From Aliivibrio sp. 1S175 (GTDB lineage Bacteria; Pseudomonadota; Gammaproteobacteria; Enterobacterales; Vibrionaceae), in NCBI RefSeq assembly GCF_001690985.1, contig NZ_MAJS01000079.1, forward strand, positions 372,001-436,000: a stretch of DNA of 64,000 nucleotides, in the 5' to 3' direction. A model generated the notes under the pieces. That model was not told where the DNA came from. It worked only from the letters and a program-made list of their open reading frames with translations, and ran no database searches. The translations under genes and the position numbers were made by a program. Positions 17,904-27,285 of the stretch are shown one piece after another (position 1 is the first letter of the stretch; each line of letters starts with the position of its first letter).

Positions 17904-18893
17904 ATGAAAAACATACATAGTAAAATACGGAGATTGTCTCGGGTGCTCTTTCCTGTGGGATTTCTTTGGCTATGTATTACTCAAAGTGTTTTAGCCTACG
18001 GTGGAAAATTAGCTCATTATGAACGTGAATCTGGTATTTCGGGTAATTTATCCTCAATAGGTTCCGATACTCTTGCAAATATGATGACACTTTGGGCGGA
18101 AGATTTTCAACGTATTTATCCCAAAGTGAATATTCAAATTCAAGCATCTGGTTCCTCTACTGCTCCTCCGGCTCTTATTGAAAGTACAGCTCAATTTGGT
18201 CCTATGAGTCGAAAAATGCGGCAAAGTGAGAAAGCGGCATTTGAACGACAATTTGGTTACCCACCAACTGAAATCCGAGTCGCTATTGATGCACTCGGAA
18301 TTTTTGTTCATCAAGACAACCCAATTAAAGGGCTTAATTTTATTCAACTTGATGCTATTTTTTCTGCCACATTACGATGCGGAGCATTAAAACCGATTAA
18401 TCGCTGGGAAGATTTAGGCATAGAAACACGTTGGGCTACGCATCAAATTCAACTGTTTGGTCGTAATTCAGTGTCTGGTACTTATGGGTATTTTAAAAAC
18501 AATGCGCTATGCGATGGTGATTTTAAAGTTAATGTCAATGAACAACCCGGCTCGGCCTCAGTAGTACAAGGCGTGTCAGCTTCATTAAATGGGATAGGTT
18601 ATTCTGGCGTTGGTTATCAAATGTCAGGCGTTAAACTAATCCCAATTAGTAAAGATGGGAGTCATTATATAGAGCCAACAACGAATAATATAATCAGTGG
18701 TAAGTACCCTTTAGCTCGTTTTCTTTATATTTACATTAATAAATCCCCCACAGCGGATCTTAAGCCGTTAGAAGCTGAATTTATTCGTTATATGCTCTCT
18801 TATGAAGGCCAAAAAAGAGTAGAGCAAGACGGATATATTGCATTGTCTGAGCGATTTGTTTTACAAGAATTATCCAAGTTAGATTTACATTAA
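17904..18893 (+). CDS. pstS: Phosphate-binding protein, PstS-like
   Basis: 329-residue periplasmic binding protein with a signal peptide (about residues 1-31, ending VLAYG). The phosphate-binding blocks are visible: ISGNLSSIGSDTLANMM, IQIQASGSSTAPPALIES and FGRNSVSGTYGYF, where Ser, Thr, Asp and Arg side chains would hold the phosphate. It follows phoR after seven bases and probably belongs to the phoBR transcript. The permease genes downstream have their own Pho box. It is from the pst locus but diverged from E. coli PstS, so the symbol rests on context as well as sequence. Confidence 0.85.
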   Translation: MKNIHSKIRRLSRVLFPVGFLWLCITQSVLAYGGKLAHYERESGISGNLSSIGSDTLANMMTLWAEDFQRIYPKVNIQIQASGSSTAPPALIESTAQFGPMSRKMRQSEKAAFERQFGYPPTEIRVAIDALGIFVHQDNPIKGLNFIQLDAIFSATLRCGALKPINRWEDLGIETRWATHQIQLFGRNSVSGTYGYFKNNALCDGDFKVNVNEQPGSASVVQGVSASLNGIGYSGVGYQMSGVKLIPISKDGSHYIEPTTNNIISGKYPLARFLYIYINKSPTADLKPLEAEFIRYMLSYEGQKRVEQDGYIALSERFVLQELSKLDLH

Positions 18894-18894
18894 A

Positions 18895-18931
18895 TTGTCA
18901 TTATAGTGTCACTCATATAATGAAATATAAA
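18895..18931 (+). promoter_or_regulatory. Pho box upstream of pstC
   Basis: TTGTCAT (18895-18901), TATA, then GTGTCAC (18906-18912) give the 11-bp phased direct repeat expected of a PhoB site. TATAAT (18916-18921) and TATAAA (18926-18931) follow as candidate -10 elements. The second has the spacing usual for PhoB promoters. It lies immediately after the pstS stop. Confidence 0.82.
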
Positions 18932-18966
18932 AAATATCCATAATTTAATACAGAGGTTGACCCATC

Positions 18967-21180
18967 ATGGCATATGCCAAACCTAATCAGAGAACTCGAG
19001 ATAAACAACGTCGCGTTGTGGATCTGATTATGCGTATTTGGGTGAAATCCAGTGGCATTGGGATCATCGCAGCCCTTATGCTTATTTGTTTTTATCTACT
19101 AGCAGTGATTGCACCTATTTTCACTTCGGTAACTGTCGAACCTTCATCTGAATACGCCGTTTCTTATCCGGATAATACCTTAGCAATTGGTTCTGATGAG
19201 CAAGGAAAAATGGCTTATCGAATTGACGATACTGGCCGTGTTCAGTTTATTGATCTCATTAATAAAAAATTAGTGAGTGAACAGCAGATCATTGAACATT
19301 CAACCACATTTACATCTACGATCGAAAGCCAAGATTGGTTTGCATTTGGAGATGATGAAGGCCGAGTACAGTTTGCTCAAATTGGATTTCAAACTAATTA
19401 TTCCAAAGGAAACCGTCAGCTTATTCCGTTGGTCGAAAAATTCACTCCTTTCCCAAGTATTCAATTAGATGAAAAACAACAAGCGTTAACTCAATTGGCG
19501 TTAAGTTTAACCGCGACTGAAGGGGTTGTTTTAGCAAAAACACAAGATGAACGTTTGCTGGGAATTGAATTAGATAGTGTTGTTAATCAAATGACGGGAG
19601 AAACGGTCTGGAAGGCGGTACCTATTGAATTCGAGCAAGACAATGTAGATAAGATTAGTTCGTTACTTTCGATGGTAATTACGCCTAATAATGATTTTTT
19701 ATATTTGTTATATCAACATGAGTTACAAGTTTGGAGCTTAAAAGATCATAAAGCGAGTTTACGTGAACGGATTACATTAATTGACTCAGCACAAAAATTA
19801 GTCTTACTTTCTGGGGCGCATTCAGTATTAGTGCAATTTGAAAATGGTGATTTATCACAATGGTTTGATACGATTAATAATGAAAAGCGGTCATTGACAT
19901 TAATACGTACTTTTCACGTTGGTTCACCTATTTCACAATTAGCGCCAGAGGTATATCGCAAAGGAATTAGTATTATAGATACTGAGGGGAATTTAGCGTT
20001 AATCCATACCACGACAGAAAAAGCACTTTATCGTCAGCACGTGTTTAACGATGACGTATTAGCGGTAACTCAACCGCCTAATGCACAAAAACTTATCGTA
20101 CTTACTAAAAGTGGATGGGAGTGCTTTGAGGTAACAAATCCTCATCCTGAAGTTAGTGTGCAATCTGTTTTTGGGAAAATGTGGTATGAAGGTTACCCCG
20201 AACCTGCTTATATTTGGCAATCAACAGCGGCAAATGATGATTTTGAATCTAAATTTAGTTTGATGCCTTTGGCTTTTGGTACATTAAAAGCGGCTTTCTA
20301 TGCCTTGATTTTTGCAGGACCAATCGCGATTGGCAGTGCTATTTATACCGCTTACTTTATGTCTTCCAATGTTCGTCGATATGTAAAACCAACCATTGAA
20401 ATAATGGAAGCGTTACCGACCGTTATTATCGGTTTACTTGCTGGGATTTGGTTAGCCCCAATTGTAGAAAATAACCTTGTTGCTGTGTTTAGTTTATTTG
20501 TATTCTTTCCATTAAGTATGATCATTATTGCTTTTATATGGCACATATTGCCGGCTCATATAATGAGAAGGTTGCCTAGGGGCCAGCATGCCATTTTACT
20601 TATCCCAGCATTAATTGGGATTGGGTACCTTACTTTTCAATATGGTTATTTGATTGAAAGTTGGTTATTTGATGGTGATTTACGACACTATCTTGGTGAT
20701 AAAGGCGTTGGTTATGATCAGCGTAATGCATTGGTCGTTGGGATTGCGATGGGTGCTGCTATTATTCCAACGATTTATACCATTGCGGAAGATGCTATAT
20801 TTTCTGTGCCAAAGCATTTGTCTGAAGGGTCATTAGCTCTCGGCGCGACACAATGGCAAACCTTAACTAAAGTCGTTTTACTTACTGCTAGTCCCGGTAT
20901 TTTTTCTGCTGTGATGATGGGGTTGGGTCGTGCCGTAGGTGAAACCATGATCGTATTAATGGCAACAGGTAACACACCTATAATGGATGGCAATATTTTA
21001 GAGGGCATGAGAACGCTTGCTGCTAATATTGCGATAGAAATGCCTGAATCAGAAATGGGCAGTACTCACTTTAGAATGCTTTTCTTAGCGGCTTTCTTAT
21101 TATTTGTCTTTACCTTTTTCGTTAACTCATTGGCAGAGTGGATACGCCAAGGGTTACGTGAAAAGTACCGTAGTTTATAG
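18967..21180 (+). CDS. pstC: Phosphate ABC transporter permease PstC, extended
   Basis: 737 residues, more than twice the E. coli PstC length of about 319. One transmembrane segment (about residues 28-52, GIIAALMLICFYLLAVIAPIF) is followed by a periplasmic region of roughly 370 residues. That region has strand-rich WD40/beta-propeller-like repeats (for example DNTLAIGSDEQGKMAYRIDD and GDLSQWFDTINNEK). The permease core then starts near residue 425 with FGTLKAAFYALIFAGPIAIGSAIYTAYF and carries the EAA-type loop [22 protein letters not shown] Pho box precedes it. pstA, of matching architecture, is 24 bp downstream. The extra domain is likely to act in substrate capture or assembly, which is inference. 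Confidence 0.92.
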   Translation: MAYAKPNQRTRDKQRRVVDLIMRIWVKSSGIGIIAALMLICFYLLAVIAPIFTSVTVEPSSEYAVSYPDNTLAIGSDEQGKMAYRIDDTGRVQFIDLINKKLVSEQQIIEHSTTFTSTIESQDWFAFGDDEGRVQFAQIGFQTNYSKGNRQLIPLVEKFTPFPSIQLDEKQQALTQLALSLTATEGVVLAKTQDERLLGIELDSVVNQMTGETVWKAVPIEFEQDNVDKISSLLSMVITPNNDFLYLLYQHELQVWSLKDHKASLRERITLIDSAQKLVLLSGAHSVLVQFENGDLSQWFDTINNEKRSLTLIRTFHVGSPISQLAPEVYRKGISIIDTEGNLALIHTTTEKALYRQHVFNDDVLAVTQPPNAQKLIVLTKSGWECFEVTNPHPEVSVQSVFGKMWYEGYPEPAYIWQSTAANDDFESKFSLMPLAFGTLKAAFYALIFAGPIAIGSAIYTAYFMSSNVRRYVKPTIEIMEALPTVIIGLLAGIWLAPIVENNLVAVFSLFVFFPLSMIIIAFIWHILPAHIMRRLPRGQHAILLIPALIGIGYLTFQYGYLIESWLFDGDLRHYLGDKGVGYDQRNALVVGIAMGAAIIPTIYTIAEDAIFSVPKHLSEGSLALGATQWQTLTKVVLLTASPGIFSAVMMGLGRAVGETMIVLMATGNTPIMDGNILEGMRTLAANIAIEMPESEMGSTHFRMLFLAAFLLFVFTFFVNSLAEWIRQGLREKYRSL

Positions 21181-21204
21181 GTGAATATGAGATGAAGGTG
21201 AAGA

Positions 21205-22728
21205 ATGAAGCGTTGGATTAAATCGGGTTCTCCTTGGATATGGTTAACGGCTGGTTCGGTAAGTATCAGCATGATTGCCGTACTTGGTATTTTATTACTG
21301 ATAGGCTGGAAAGGGCTTTCTTATTTTTGGCCTACGCCATTGCAAGAGTGGCATACGATTGACGGTAAAGTTATCGTTGGTCAGTTATATGATGTAGAAA
21401 AACTACACGATACTAATACCGAAAAAAAAGAACGTTTAGTTATTAAAGTAGGAAACCGAGACATTAATGGTTTTGATTTTATTAATATTGATAAAGATAA
21501 AATAAAATCCGTGAGTCAACCTGCTGAATTGGCCGTGGTGGATAGACTCCAACATGGTAAATATTTTGGAACGATTATTGAAACCTCAAACGGTCTTAAA
21601 CTCAATAAATTGCAAGTGGAGTCATGGGTACGTAGTGAAAAAGCTAAAATAGAACTATTAGAACAAGAGCAGCATAAACTGTATCAATTACTTGATGCGT
21701 TACCAAAAAAGAATCCACTCAGTGATGAGAATAAAAAACGAGAAGAACAATTAAATGAACAAGCAAAAGCGATCTCGAATCAATTAAGTCATAGTTATTT
21801 AATACTGCAAGATAGCCAGGGTGAAAAGTATAAATTAAGCAGCGATAATGTAGTCGATATTTGGTTTCCTAATATGATGACGTTAAAAGAAAAAACAATA
21901 CATTGGTTTGAGGAGCTATACGATTTTATTAGTAACGATCCACGAGAAGCTAATTCTGAAGGCGGAGTGTTCCCCGCTATTTTTGGTACTATTTTATTAG
22001 TGTTACTCATGTCCGTTATCGTTATGCCATTAGGGGTTATTGCTGCGATTTATTTACATGAATACGCAAAGCCCAATATGCTGACAAGATTAATTCGTAT
22101 CGCAGTGATAAACCTAGCGGGTGTACCTTCGATTGTTTATGGTGTATTTGGTTTAGGTTTCTTTGTTTATGTTGTTGGTGGCACACTTGACCAGCTTTTT
22201 TATTCAAATAAATTACCAACACCAACATTTGGTACACCTGGCTTATTATGGTCAGCACTGACTTTAGCTATTTTAACGCTGCCAGTTGTGATTGTTGCAA
22301 CAGAAGAAGGACTTAGTCGGATCCCTAACTCGGTACGCCATGGTTCATTGGCATTAGGTGCGACACAGTTTGAAACCTTATGGAAGATTGTTTTACCGAT
22401 GGCAAGCCCTGCGATAATGACCGGGTTAATTTTAGCCGTAGCAAGAGCCGCGGGTGAAGTCGCCCCTTTGATGCTCGTTGGGGTAGTTAAACTAGCGCCT
22501 TCTTTACCTGTTGATAATGTAGCGCCTTATTTGCATTTAGATCGTAAATTTATGCATCTTGGTTATCATATCTATGATGTAGGATTCCAAAGTCCAAATG
22601 TAGAAGCTGCTCGTCCTATCGTTTATGCCACGGCATTTTTGTTGGTTACCGTTATTGTTGGATTAAACTTAACTGCCATCGCTATTCGTAATAATTTACG
22701 AGAGAAATACCGAACATTGGAGTTGTAG
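21205..22728 (+). CDS. pstA: Phosphate ABC transporter permease PstA, extended
   Basis: 507 residues against about 296 in E. coli. An N-terminal transmembrane segment (about 12-35) is followed by a periplasmic region of about 200 residues. That region includes a charged helical stretch predicted to form a coiled coil (around 145-200, [20 protein letters not shown] and [14 protein letters not shown]). The permease core from about residue 250 has [33 protein letters not shown], the EAA-type loop [22 protein letters not shown] and [12 protein letters not shown]. With PstC it forms the membrane channel. pstB starts five bases after its stop. Confidence 0.92.
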   Translation: MKRWIKSGSPWIWLTAGSVSISMIAVLGILLLIGWKGLSYFWPTPLQEWHTIDGKVIVGQLYDVEKLHDTNTEKKERLVIKVGNRDINGFDFINIDKDKIKSVSQPAELAVVDRLQHGKYFGTIIETSNGLKLNKLQVESWVRSEKAKIELLEQEQHKLYQLLDALPKKNPLSDENKKREEQLNEQAKAISNQLSHSYLILQDSQGEKYKLSSDNVVDIWFPNMMTLKEKTIHWFEELYDFISNDPREANSEGGVFPAIFGTILLVLLMSVIVMPLGVIAAIYLHEYAKPNMLTRLIRIAVINLAGVPSIVYGVFGLGFFVYVVGGTLDQLFYSNKLPTPTFGTPGLLWSALTLAILTLPVVIVATEEGLSRIPNSVRHGSLALGATQFETLWKIVLPMASPAIMTGLILAVARAAGEVAPLMLVGVVKLAPSLPVDNVAPYLHLDRKFMHLGYHIYDVGFQSPNVEAARPIVYATAFLLVTVIVGLNLTAIAIRNNLREKYRTLEL

Positions 22729-22732
22729 CTAT

Positions 22733-23551
22733 ATGTATTCATTATCACCAGATCTCTCTTTTTTATCACCAATAGACGTCAATGATTTATCGGATGAAAA
22801 TACAGCAATAGAGATCAATAATCTCAGCTTGTATTATGATAAAACGTCCGCCTTATCGAATATTGAAATGCGTATACCTAAAGGGCAGGTGACTGCTTTT
22901 ATTGGACCGTCGGGTTGTGGTAAATCGACTTTATTACGTTGCATTAATCGAATGAATGATTTGGTTGATAATTGCAAAATCAGAGGTTCAATAAAACTGT
23001 TTGGTGATGATATTTATCAACCAAACACAGACATACCTTCATTGCGTCGTCGTGTTGGAATGGTGTTTCAACGGCCAAATCCGTTTCCTAAATCAATATA
23101 TGAGAACGTAGTTTACGGTTTACGTTTACAAGGGATTAAAGAAGCGCGAATATTAGATGAGGCAGTAGAAGATGCGCTGAAAGCAGCAGCGCTGTGGGAT
23201 GAAGTAAAGCATCGCCTACATGAAAATGCATTTGGATTATCAGGTGGCCAGCAACAACGCTTAGTTATCGCTAGAGCGATTGCGATTGAACCAGAAGTGC
23301 TTTTATTAGATGAACCGACATCAGCATTGGACCCCATTTCAACCTTAACCATTGAAGAACTTATCTACGAACTAAAAAGCAAATACACCGTAGTTATTGT
23401 TACTCACAATATGCAACAAGCTGCTCGAGTTAGTGACCACACCGCCTTTATTAATCAAGGTAAATTGGTTGAATACGGTAATGCGAATACTATTTTTACT
23501 TCTCCAGTGCATAAACAAACAGAAGATTACATTACAGGCCGTTATGGGTAA
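22733..23551 (+). CDS. pstB: Phosphate ABC transporter ATPase PstB
   Basis: 272-residue ABC ATPase. Walker A is GPSGCGKST, the Q loop is in [19 protein letters not shown], the signature is [16 protein letters not shown] and Walker B is [13 protein letters not shown]. The [13 protein letters not shown] segment is diagnostic of PstB. It energises phosphate import through PstC/PstA and is part of the signalling complex with PhoR and PhoU. The start chosen is the ATG at 22733 ([10 protein letters not shown]), with an N-terminal tail of about 25 residues before the nucleotide-binding domain. Confidence 0.96.
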   Translation: MYSLSPDLSFLSPIDVNDLSDENTAIEINNLSLYYDKTSALSNIEMRIPKGQVTAFIGPSGCGKSTLLRCINRMNDLVDNCKIRGSIKLFGDDIYQPNTDIPSLRRRVGMVFQRPNPFPKSIYENVVYGLRLQGIKEARILDEAVEDALKAAALWDEVKHRLHENAFGLSGGQQQRLVIARAIAIEPEVLLLDEPTSALDPISTLTIEELIYELKSKYTVVIVTHNMQQAARVSDHTAFINQGKLVEYGNANTIFTSPVHKQTEDYITGRYG

Positions 23552-23590
23552 TTAGCCTACAGTAGCCAACCAATAAGATAAGGATATACC

Positions 23591-24289
23591 ATGCAACTTG
23601 GTCGACATATTTCAGGCCAATTTAACACCGAGCTTGAAGCCATTAGAACTCATGTATTAACTATGGGTGGAATGGTGGAACAGCAACTTACCTATGCATT
23701 AGAAGCATTGCATAATCACGATGCTGAATTAGCAAAGCGTGTCATGCATGAAGATCATAAAGTAAACGCCATGGAAGTTGCGATAGATGAAGCGTGCACG
23801 CGCATTATTGCAAAACGACAACCTACAGCGAGCGATTTACGTTTGGTAATGGCGATCATTAAAACAATCACTGATCTAGAACGTATCGGTGATGTTGCAT
23901 CTCAAATCGCTAAAGTGTCATTAGAAAATTTCACAAGTAAACAGCATTCATTACTCGTTTCTCTTGAGTCATTAGGTCGTCAATCAGTAAAAATGATGCA
24001 CACGGTATTAGATGCCTATGCTCGAATGGACGTAAAGGCCGCAACAGAAGCTTATAAGTTTGATGATAAAATAGATGCAGAATACGAAGCCGTTGTACGT
24101 CAATTAATGACTTATATGATGGAAGATCCAAGCTCAATTCCAAGTGTAATGAAGGTTATGTGGGCGGCTCGTGCTATTGAGCGTGTAGGAGATCGTTGCC
24201 AGAATATTTGTGAATATATTATCTATTTTGTCAAAGGAAAGGATGTACGTCATATCGGCGATCAAAATATTGATGATGTGATTAAATAA
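23591..24289 (+). CDS. phoU: Phosphate signalling protein PhoU
   Basis: 232-residue PhoU built of two homologous three-helix bundles. Each carries the metal-binding motif: the first [26 protein letters not shown], the second [24 protein letters not shown]. PhoU couples the Pst transporter to PhoR and keeps the kinase off when phosphate is plentiful. An AAGGA site lies eight bases before the ATG. It is the last gene of the pst operon. Confidence 0.96.
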   Translation: MQLGRHISGQFNTELEAIRTHVLTMGGMVEQQLTYALEALHNHDAELAKRVMHEDHKVNAMEVAIDEACTRIIAKRQPTASDLRLVMAIIKTITDLERIGDVASQIAKVSLENFTSKQHSLLVSLESLGRQSVKMMHTVLDAYARMDVKAATEAYKFDDKIDAEYEAVVRQLMTYMMEDPSSIPSVMKVMWAARAIERVGDRCQNICEYIIYFVKGKDVRHIGDQNIDDVIK

Positions 24290-24477
24290 GTTGAGTGATA
24301 CTTAACTCGAAATAAGCCTTTGACTTAAAAATAATAATCAAACAAATAAAATTTGAGCTATGCTGTATTTATCGCAACTAACGAGTATATTATGAGCTAT
24401 TGCATTCATAATGCGATTGATAATACAAAAATAGATTCATTTAATAATCATAAATTATAGTAATAAAGGAATATATT

Positions 24478-25038
24478 ATGAAGAAGATTTTAGTTGGTAC
24501 TTGCGCGGCGTTATCTATGGTTTCATCGTTCGCTATGGCGGATAGTACTCCAGTGATGTTCTCATCTCTGAATGGTTTTAATGCACCAGCGGCAAGTGAA
24601 GTAAAAGGCGTTCGTTTAGCGGCTCTTCATGGTAAAACTGGCGATGTAACAGGTGTCGATTTTGCGCTTGGTATGTCTGAGAGTGATAACCTAACAGGTG
24701 TTAACTTCCCACTATTTATCGGTGCGAACAAAGTTAATGGCAACATGACTGGTGCATCTTTCGGCCTATTTAACTGGCATAAAGGTGATGATTTAGGCGC
24801 TAACTTAGGTTTTGTAAATATCACTAATAATGTTAAAGGTGCGAACCTATCAGCAGTTAACTATTCTGAAGGTTACACCATGGTTGATGTTGGCGTTGCA
24901 AACCTTTCAAACGATTCACACGTTCAAGTGGGTTTATTTAACATGACATCTGAAATTAAAGGTGTTCAAGTTGGTCTGATCAACTGTGCTGAAAATGGTT
25001 TCCTACCTTGTTTCCCAATCGTGAACTTTGCGATGTAA
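24478..25038 (+). CDS. Exported repeat protein (LA_2272-like surface repeats)
   Basis: 186 residues with a signal peptide (MKKILVGTCAALSMVSSFAMA). The mature chain consists of repeated short units of the form G-x-N/D-F/L-x-x-x-N: TGVDFALG, TGVNFPLFIG, TGASFGLFNW, LGANLGFVNI, KGANLSAVNY, VQVGLFNM and KGVQVGLINC, ending in FPIVNFAM. This resembles the exported repeat proteins that databases group as LA_2272 surface repeats. The vibrio relatives I recall also end in a PIVNF-type motif. Function is unknown. Two Cys near the C terminus (GLINCAENGFLPCF) could form a disulfide. It follows the pst operon with a 188-bp gap and is probably transcribed separately. Confidence 0.78.
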   Translation: MKKILVGTCAALSMVSSFAMADSTPVMFSSLNGFNAPAASEVKGVRLAALHGKTGDVTGVDFALGMSESDNLTGVNFPLFIGANKVNGNMTGASFGLFNWHKGDDLGANLGFVNITNNVKGANLSAVNYSEGYTMVDVGVANLSNDSHVQVGLFNMTSEIKGVQVGLINCAENGFLPCFPIVNFAM

Positions 25039-25061
25039 TTTGGTTTCAAATTTAATTAAAT

Positions 25062-25100
25062 AAAAATGGCGCTGCTTTATTATAAAGTAGCGCCATTTTT
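25062..25100. terminator. Terminator after the exported repeat protein
   Basis: A long stem AAAAATGGCGCTGCTTTA pairs with TAAAGTAGCGCCATTTTT with one mismatch and a tiny loop. It is A-rich on the left and T-rich on the right, so it can work in both directions. Confidence 0.9.
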
Positions 25101-25175
25101 GTATCTGACCATTCTTGGTTTTCTTGTCATTTTATCAAAACTTATTAATGAGAAGGAAGATAGAGTGAATCATAA

Positions 25176-25213
25176 AAATAAAAAGCCCCTGCACCAAATT
25201 ACTTATGTAGGGG
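25176..25213 (-). terminator. Terminator of the small-peptide/barrel transcript
   Basis: On the minus strand CCCCTACA/TGCAGGGG (one mismatch) with a 12-nt loop is followed by CTTTTTATTTTTA. It lies 21 bp past the stop of the 25-codon ORF at 25311-25234, so that ORF ends directly ahead of a transcript end. Confidence 0.8.
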
Positions 25214-25233
25214 AGAGAGTTACCAAAGGGTAA

Positions 25234-25311
25234 TTATTTATCTTCTATCATTGATTTTATAGATATAAATAAAACGATCAGAGGAAGCGAAAGCATAATT
25301 AAAAAAGTCAT
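25234..25311 (-). CDS. Putative 25-residue membrane peptide
   Basis: A 26-codon minus-strand frame, ATG at 25311-25309 and TAA at 25236-25234. It encodes MTFLIMLSLPLIVLFISIKS followed by MIEDK: one hydrophobic segment of about 17 residues and a short charged C-terminal tail, typical of single-span bacterial small membrane proteins. A GGAGAA ribosome-binding site lies three to five bases before the ATG. It starts 14 bp after the stop of the barrel gene at 25326-25997 and ends just ahead of a terminator, so it would be the last gene of that operon. It is too short for standard gene callers. The family is not one I recognise. The ribosome-binding site and placement are the main support. Confidence 0.6.
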   Translation of the reverse strand: MTFLIMLSLPLIVLFISIKSMIEDK

Positions 25312-25325
25312 AGTTTCTCCAAAGA

Positions 25326-25997
25326 TTAAAATCGTAAGTTAAATCCAATTTCATAACTGTTTTCGGTTCTGGTTTTATCGCTAGGGCTTACTCTTGACTC
25401 ACCAAAGGTATACTTCATATAAGGTTCTACCCATTTAGGCTTTAGGGTTAGTGTGACATCTTGGCTGTTGTAATAGCTTTTTGATCCAGTTAGTTCACGG
25501 TCATGAGTAAACGAATAACTAAAGTTACTCCATTGATTAATTGTGTAGCTAGCCCCAAGTGTATTTTTCCATTCTCTGGTGGTATTAAATGCATTGAAAT
25601 TATTGTTTACGCCAGGCTGAAATATGCTCTCTGAAAAAACACCTTTTCTCCACTCATGAGAGGTATTAGCAAAAATCATAATGTCTTGAGTTAATGCTGT
25701 TCCGGTAAATAGCCCAACATTATAAATATCAAAAATATCTGCTCGCCCGTAACTTACAAATGCTTCGGTATAAAATTGACCAAGCATGACACCATAGCCG
25801 GATCCAATTTCTAAATATCCAGTTGAATCAATGTCTGCAGTAAAACTGATTGCTTCCGTTGCTTGAAGATTGGCAGTAACGGTTCCTACCCATTCATCAT
25901 TATTTTGAGAGAGTTGAACGCTTAAGTCTGGTTCATGATATTTCGCTGAAGCAGATAAAGAGGCAAAAAAAGATAACAATAAGAGTTTAAAGCGCAT
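25326..25997 (-). CDS. Putative outer-membrane beta-barrel protein
   Basis: 223 residues with a signal peptide (MRFKLLLLSFFASLSASA). The mature chain has alternating polar/hydrophobic strands with aromatic ends (for example WVGTVTANLQATEAISFTADID, EWKNTLGASYTINQWSNFSYSF and EPYMKYTFG), and the C-terminal residue is Phe after a GFNLRF strand. These are features of 10- to 12-stranded outer-membrane barrels recognised by BamA. No family name comes to mind with confidence, and a small porin or substrate channel is possible. It is followed after 14 bp by a 25-codon ORF, and is separated from the upstream lipoprotein gene by a terminator. Confidence 0.72.
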   Translation of the reverse strand: MRFKLLLLSFFASLSASAKYHEPDLSVQLSQNNDEWVGTVTANLQATEAISFTADIDSTGYLEIGSGYGVMLGQFYTEAFVSYGRADIFDIYNVGLFTGTALTQDIMIFANTSHEWRKGVFSESIFQPGVNNNFNAFNTTREWKNTLGASYTINQWSNFSYSFTHDRELTGSKSYYNSQDVTLTLKPKWVEPYMKYTFGESRVSPSDKTRTENSYEIGFNLRF

Positions 25998-26023
25998 AAT
26001 TAAGTACTCATCGTAAAAATAAA

Positions 26024-26052
26024 AAAGGAGTCACCAAAATAGCGACTCCTTT
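26024..26052 (-). terminator. Terminator of the 26.1-27.1 kb lipoprotein gene
   Basis: Minus strand: perfect AAAGGAGTC/GACTCCTTT stem with an 11-nt loop, followed by TTTATTTTTA. It lies 27 bp past the lipoprotein stop codon. Confidence 0.85.
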
Positions 26053-26079
26053 GCTTTATTTATCAAACTCTAGCTAATC

Positions 26080-27099
26080 TTATGAGCGTGTAGCTCTATC
26101 CTTGATAGCTTGCTTAATTTGCTGACGTTGCTCTTGAGATAGAGATCTTGCTTTATCTTTTAATTTGGTTTTTTGCTCTTCTGTTAGGTTAGGCTTTGCT
26201 GGAATCCAGTCATTGATAGCATCTGAAATAGTACCTTTAGCTGCGATTTTTAAATCTTCAATAGTTTCTCTTTCACCTGTAAGTAGGTAATAGCCTAGGG
26301 AGTTTCCTTGAAGATCCATTTCTATATTAACTATTTTTAACATAGTTAGTTTATTATCTTGAGACCATTCAACAGTCATATCTTTAGTTACACCCCAAGC
26401 TCTCTGTCTCATATCTTCATCAATAGCCCCTTTCCCTTCATTTGCGATGAAGGCAATAGCTAAGAATTTTTGTTCTTCTTCTGTAAGGAGTATCATTGCT
26501 TCTTTATATGCCTTCACAGTTTTAACTGAGACAGTTGTACTCTTATCTTCTTGACCTTGAATAATAATTCCTGCAGGAGTGTCAATTAAAGTAACCTCAC
26601 TTTCACCGAGTGAGATGATTAGTTTGTTATCATCTTCAAATTGAAAATCAAAACCCAATCCAAATTCAGGATCTATTGCGGGTATAACTCCGTAATCAGG
26701 ATCTATCGGGTGCTGAACATCGGTGACAATTAATCTTCCATTTACAATACTTAAGTTTACTTCTGCACCATGGTTACCATGAAAGATGATTGAATCACCT
26801 TCCTTTTGAATATAACCAACAGTGACGCCATTTACGTCTTTTACGTTATCGCCATCGGTTGTAAATGTTTGACCATTAATACGAATAAGAGTATCGGTTT
26901 CTTGACCTTTAATCATTGCAGCTTGATAAGTTCCCTCATCACCTTTGATTAGTGCTGCTTGAGCATTTTCACCTTCAAAATATTGAACATCAGCAATACC
27001 ATCTTGTGGTGTTGGCCCGTTATTATCGCTTGAACCTGAAGAAGAACAACCAGCTAGGAATGATGCCGCAACTAAAGATGCAATTAATTTAAGTTTCAT
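26080..27099 (-). CDS. Lipoprotein of unknown function
   Basis: 339 residues with a lipoprotein signal (MKLKLIASLVAASFLAGC, Cys18), then a Ser/Gly/Asn/Pro-rich linker (SSSGSSDNNGPTPQDG). The rest is acidic. The N-terminal half looks strand-rich (VNGVTVGYIQKEGDSIIFHG). The C-terminal 50 residues form a basic, highly charged helix (LTEEQKTKLKDKARSLSQEQ, then RQQIKQAIKDRATRS) that recalls periplasmic stress proteins of the Spy/CpxP kind, but the LTxxQ motif alone does not prove relation. There is no Cys beyond the lipidated one. It lies between a barrel gene and a LysR regulator, each bounded by a terminator. Confidence 0.72.
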   Translation of the reverse strand: MKLKLIASLVAASFLAGCSSSGSSDNNGPTPQDGIADVQYFEGENAQAALIKGDEGTYQAAMIKGQETDTLIRINGQTFTTDGDNVKDVNGVTVGYIQKEGDSIIFHGNHGAEVNLSIVNGRLIVTDVQHPIDPDYGVIPAIDPEFGLGFDFQFEDDNKLIISLGESEVTLIDTPAGIIIQGQEDKSTTVSVKTVKAYKEAMILLTEEEQKFLAIAFIANEGKGAIDEDMRQRAWGVTKDMTVEWSQDNKLTMLKIVNIEMDLQGNSLGYYLLTGERETIEDLKIAAKGTISDAINDWIPAKPNLTEEQKTKLKDKARSLSQEQRQQIKQAIKDRATRS

Positions 27100-27210
27100 A
27101 TTGGTTTCTCTCTTAACGTAATGGTTGGCTTATTAGCCATAATTTTTGAAAGCATCAGTGCTTGTTGATGGCGTTCCTAGCCGATGAGAGAAGTATATGG
27201 AATGTACTAA

Positions 27211-27244
27211 AAAGCCTCTAATCCCTTAAAAGAATAGAGGCTTT
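27211..27244 (-). terminator. Terminator of the LysR regulator gene
   Basis: Perfect 10-bp stem AAAGCCTCTA/TAGAGGCTTT with a 14-nt loop, followed on the minus strand by TTAGTACATT after T5. It is 42 bp past the stop of the LysR gene. Confidence 0.8.
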
Positions 27245-27285
27245 AACGTTAAGTTATTAATGAGAGAGAAGAATGACCGTAATAA

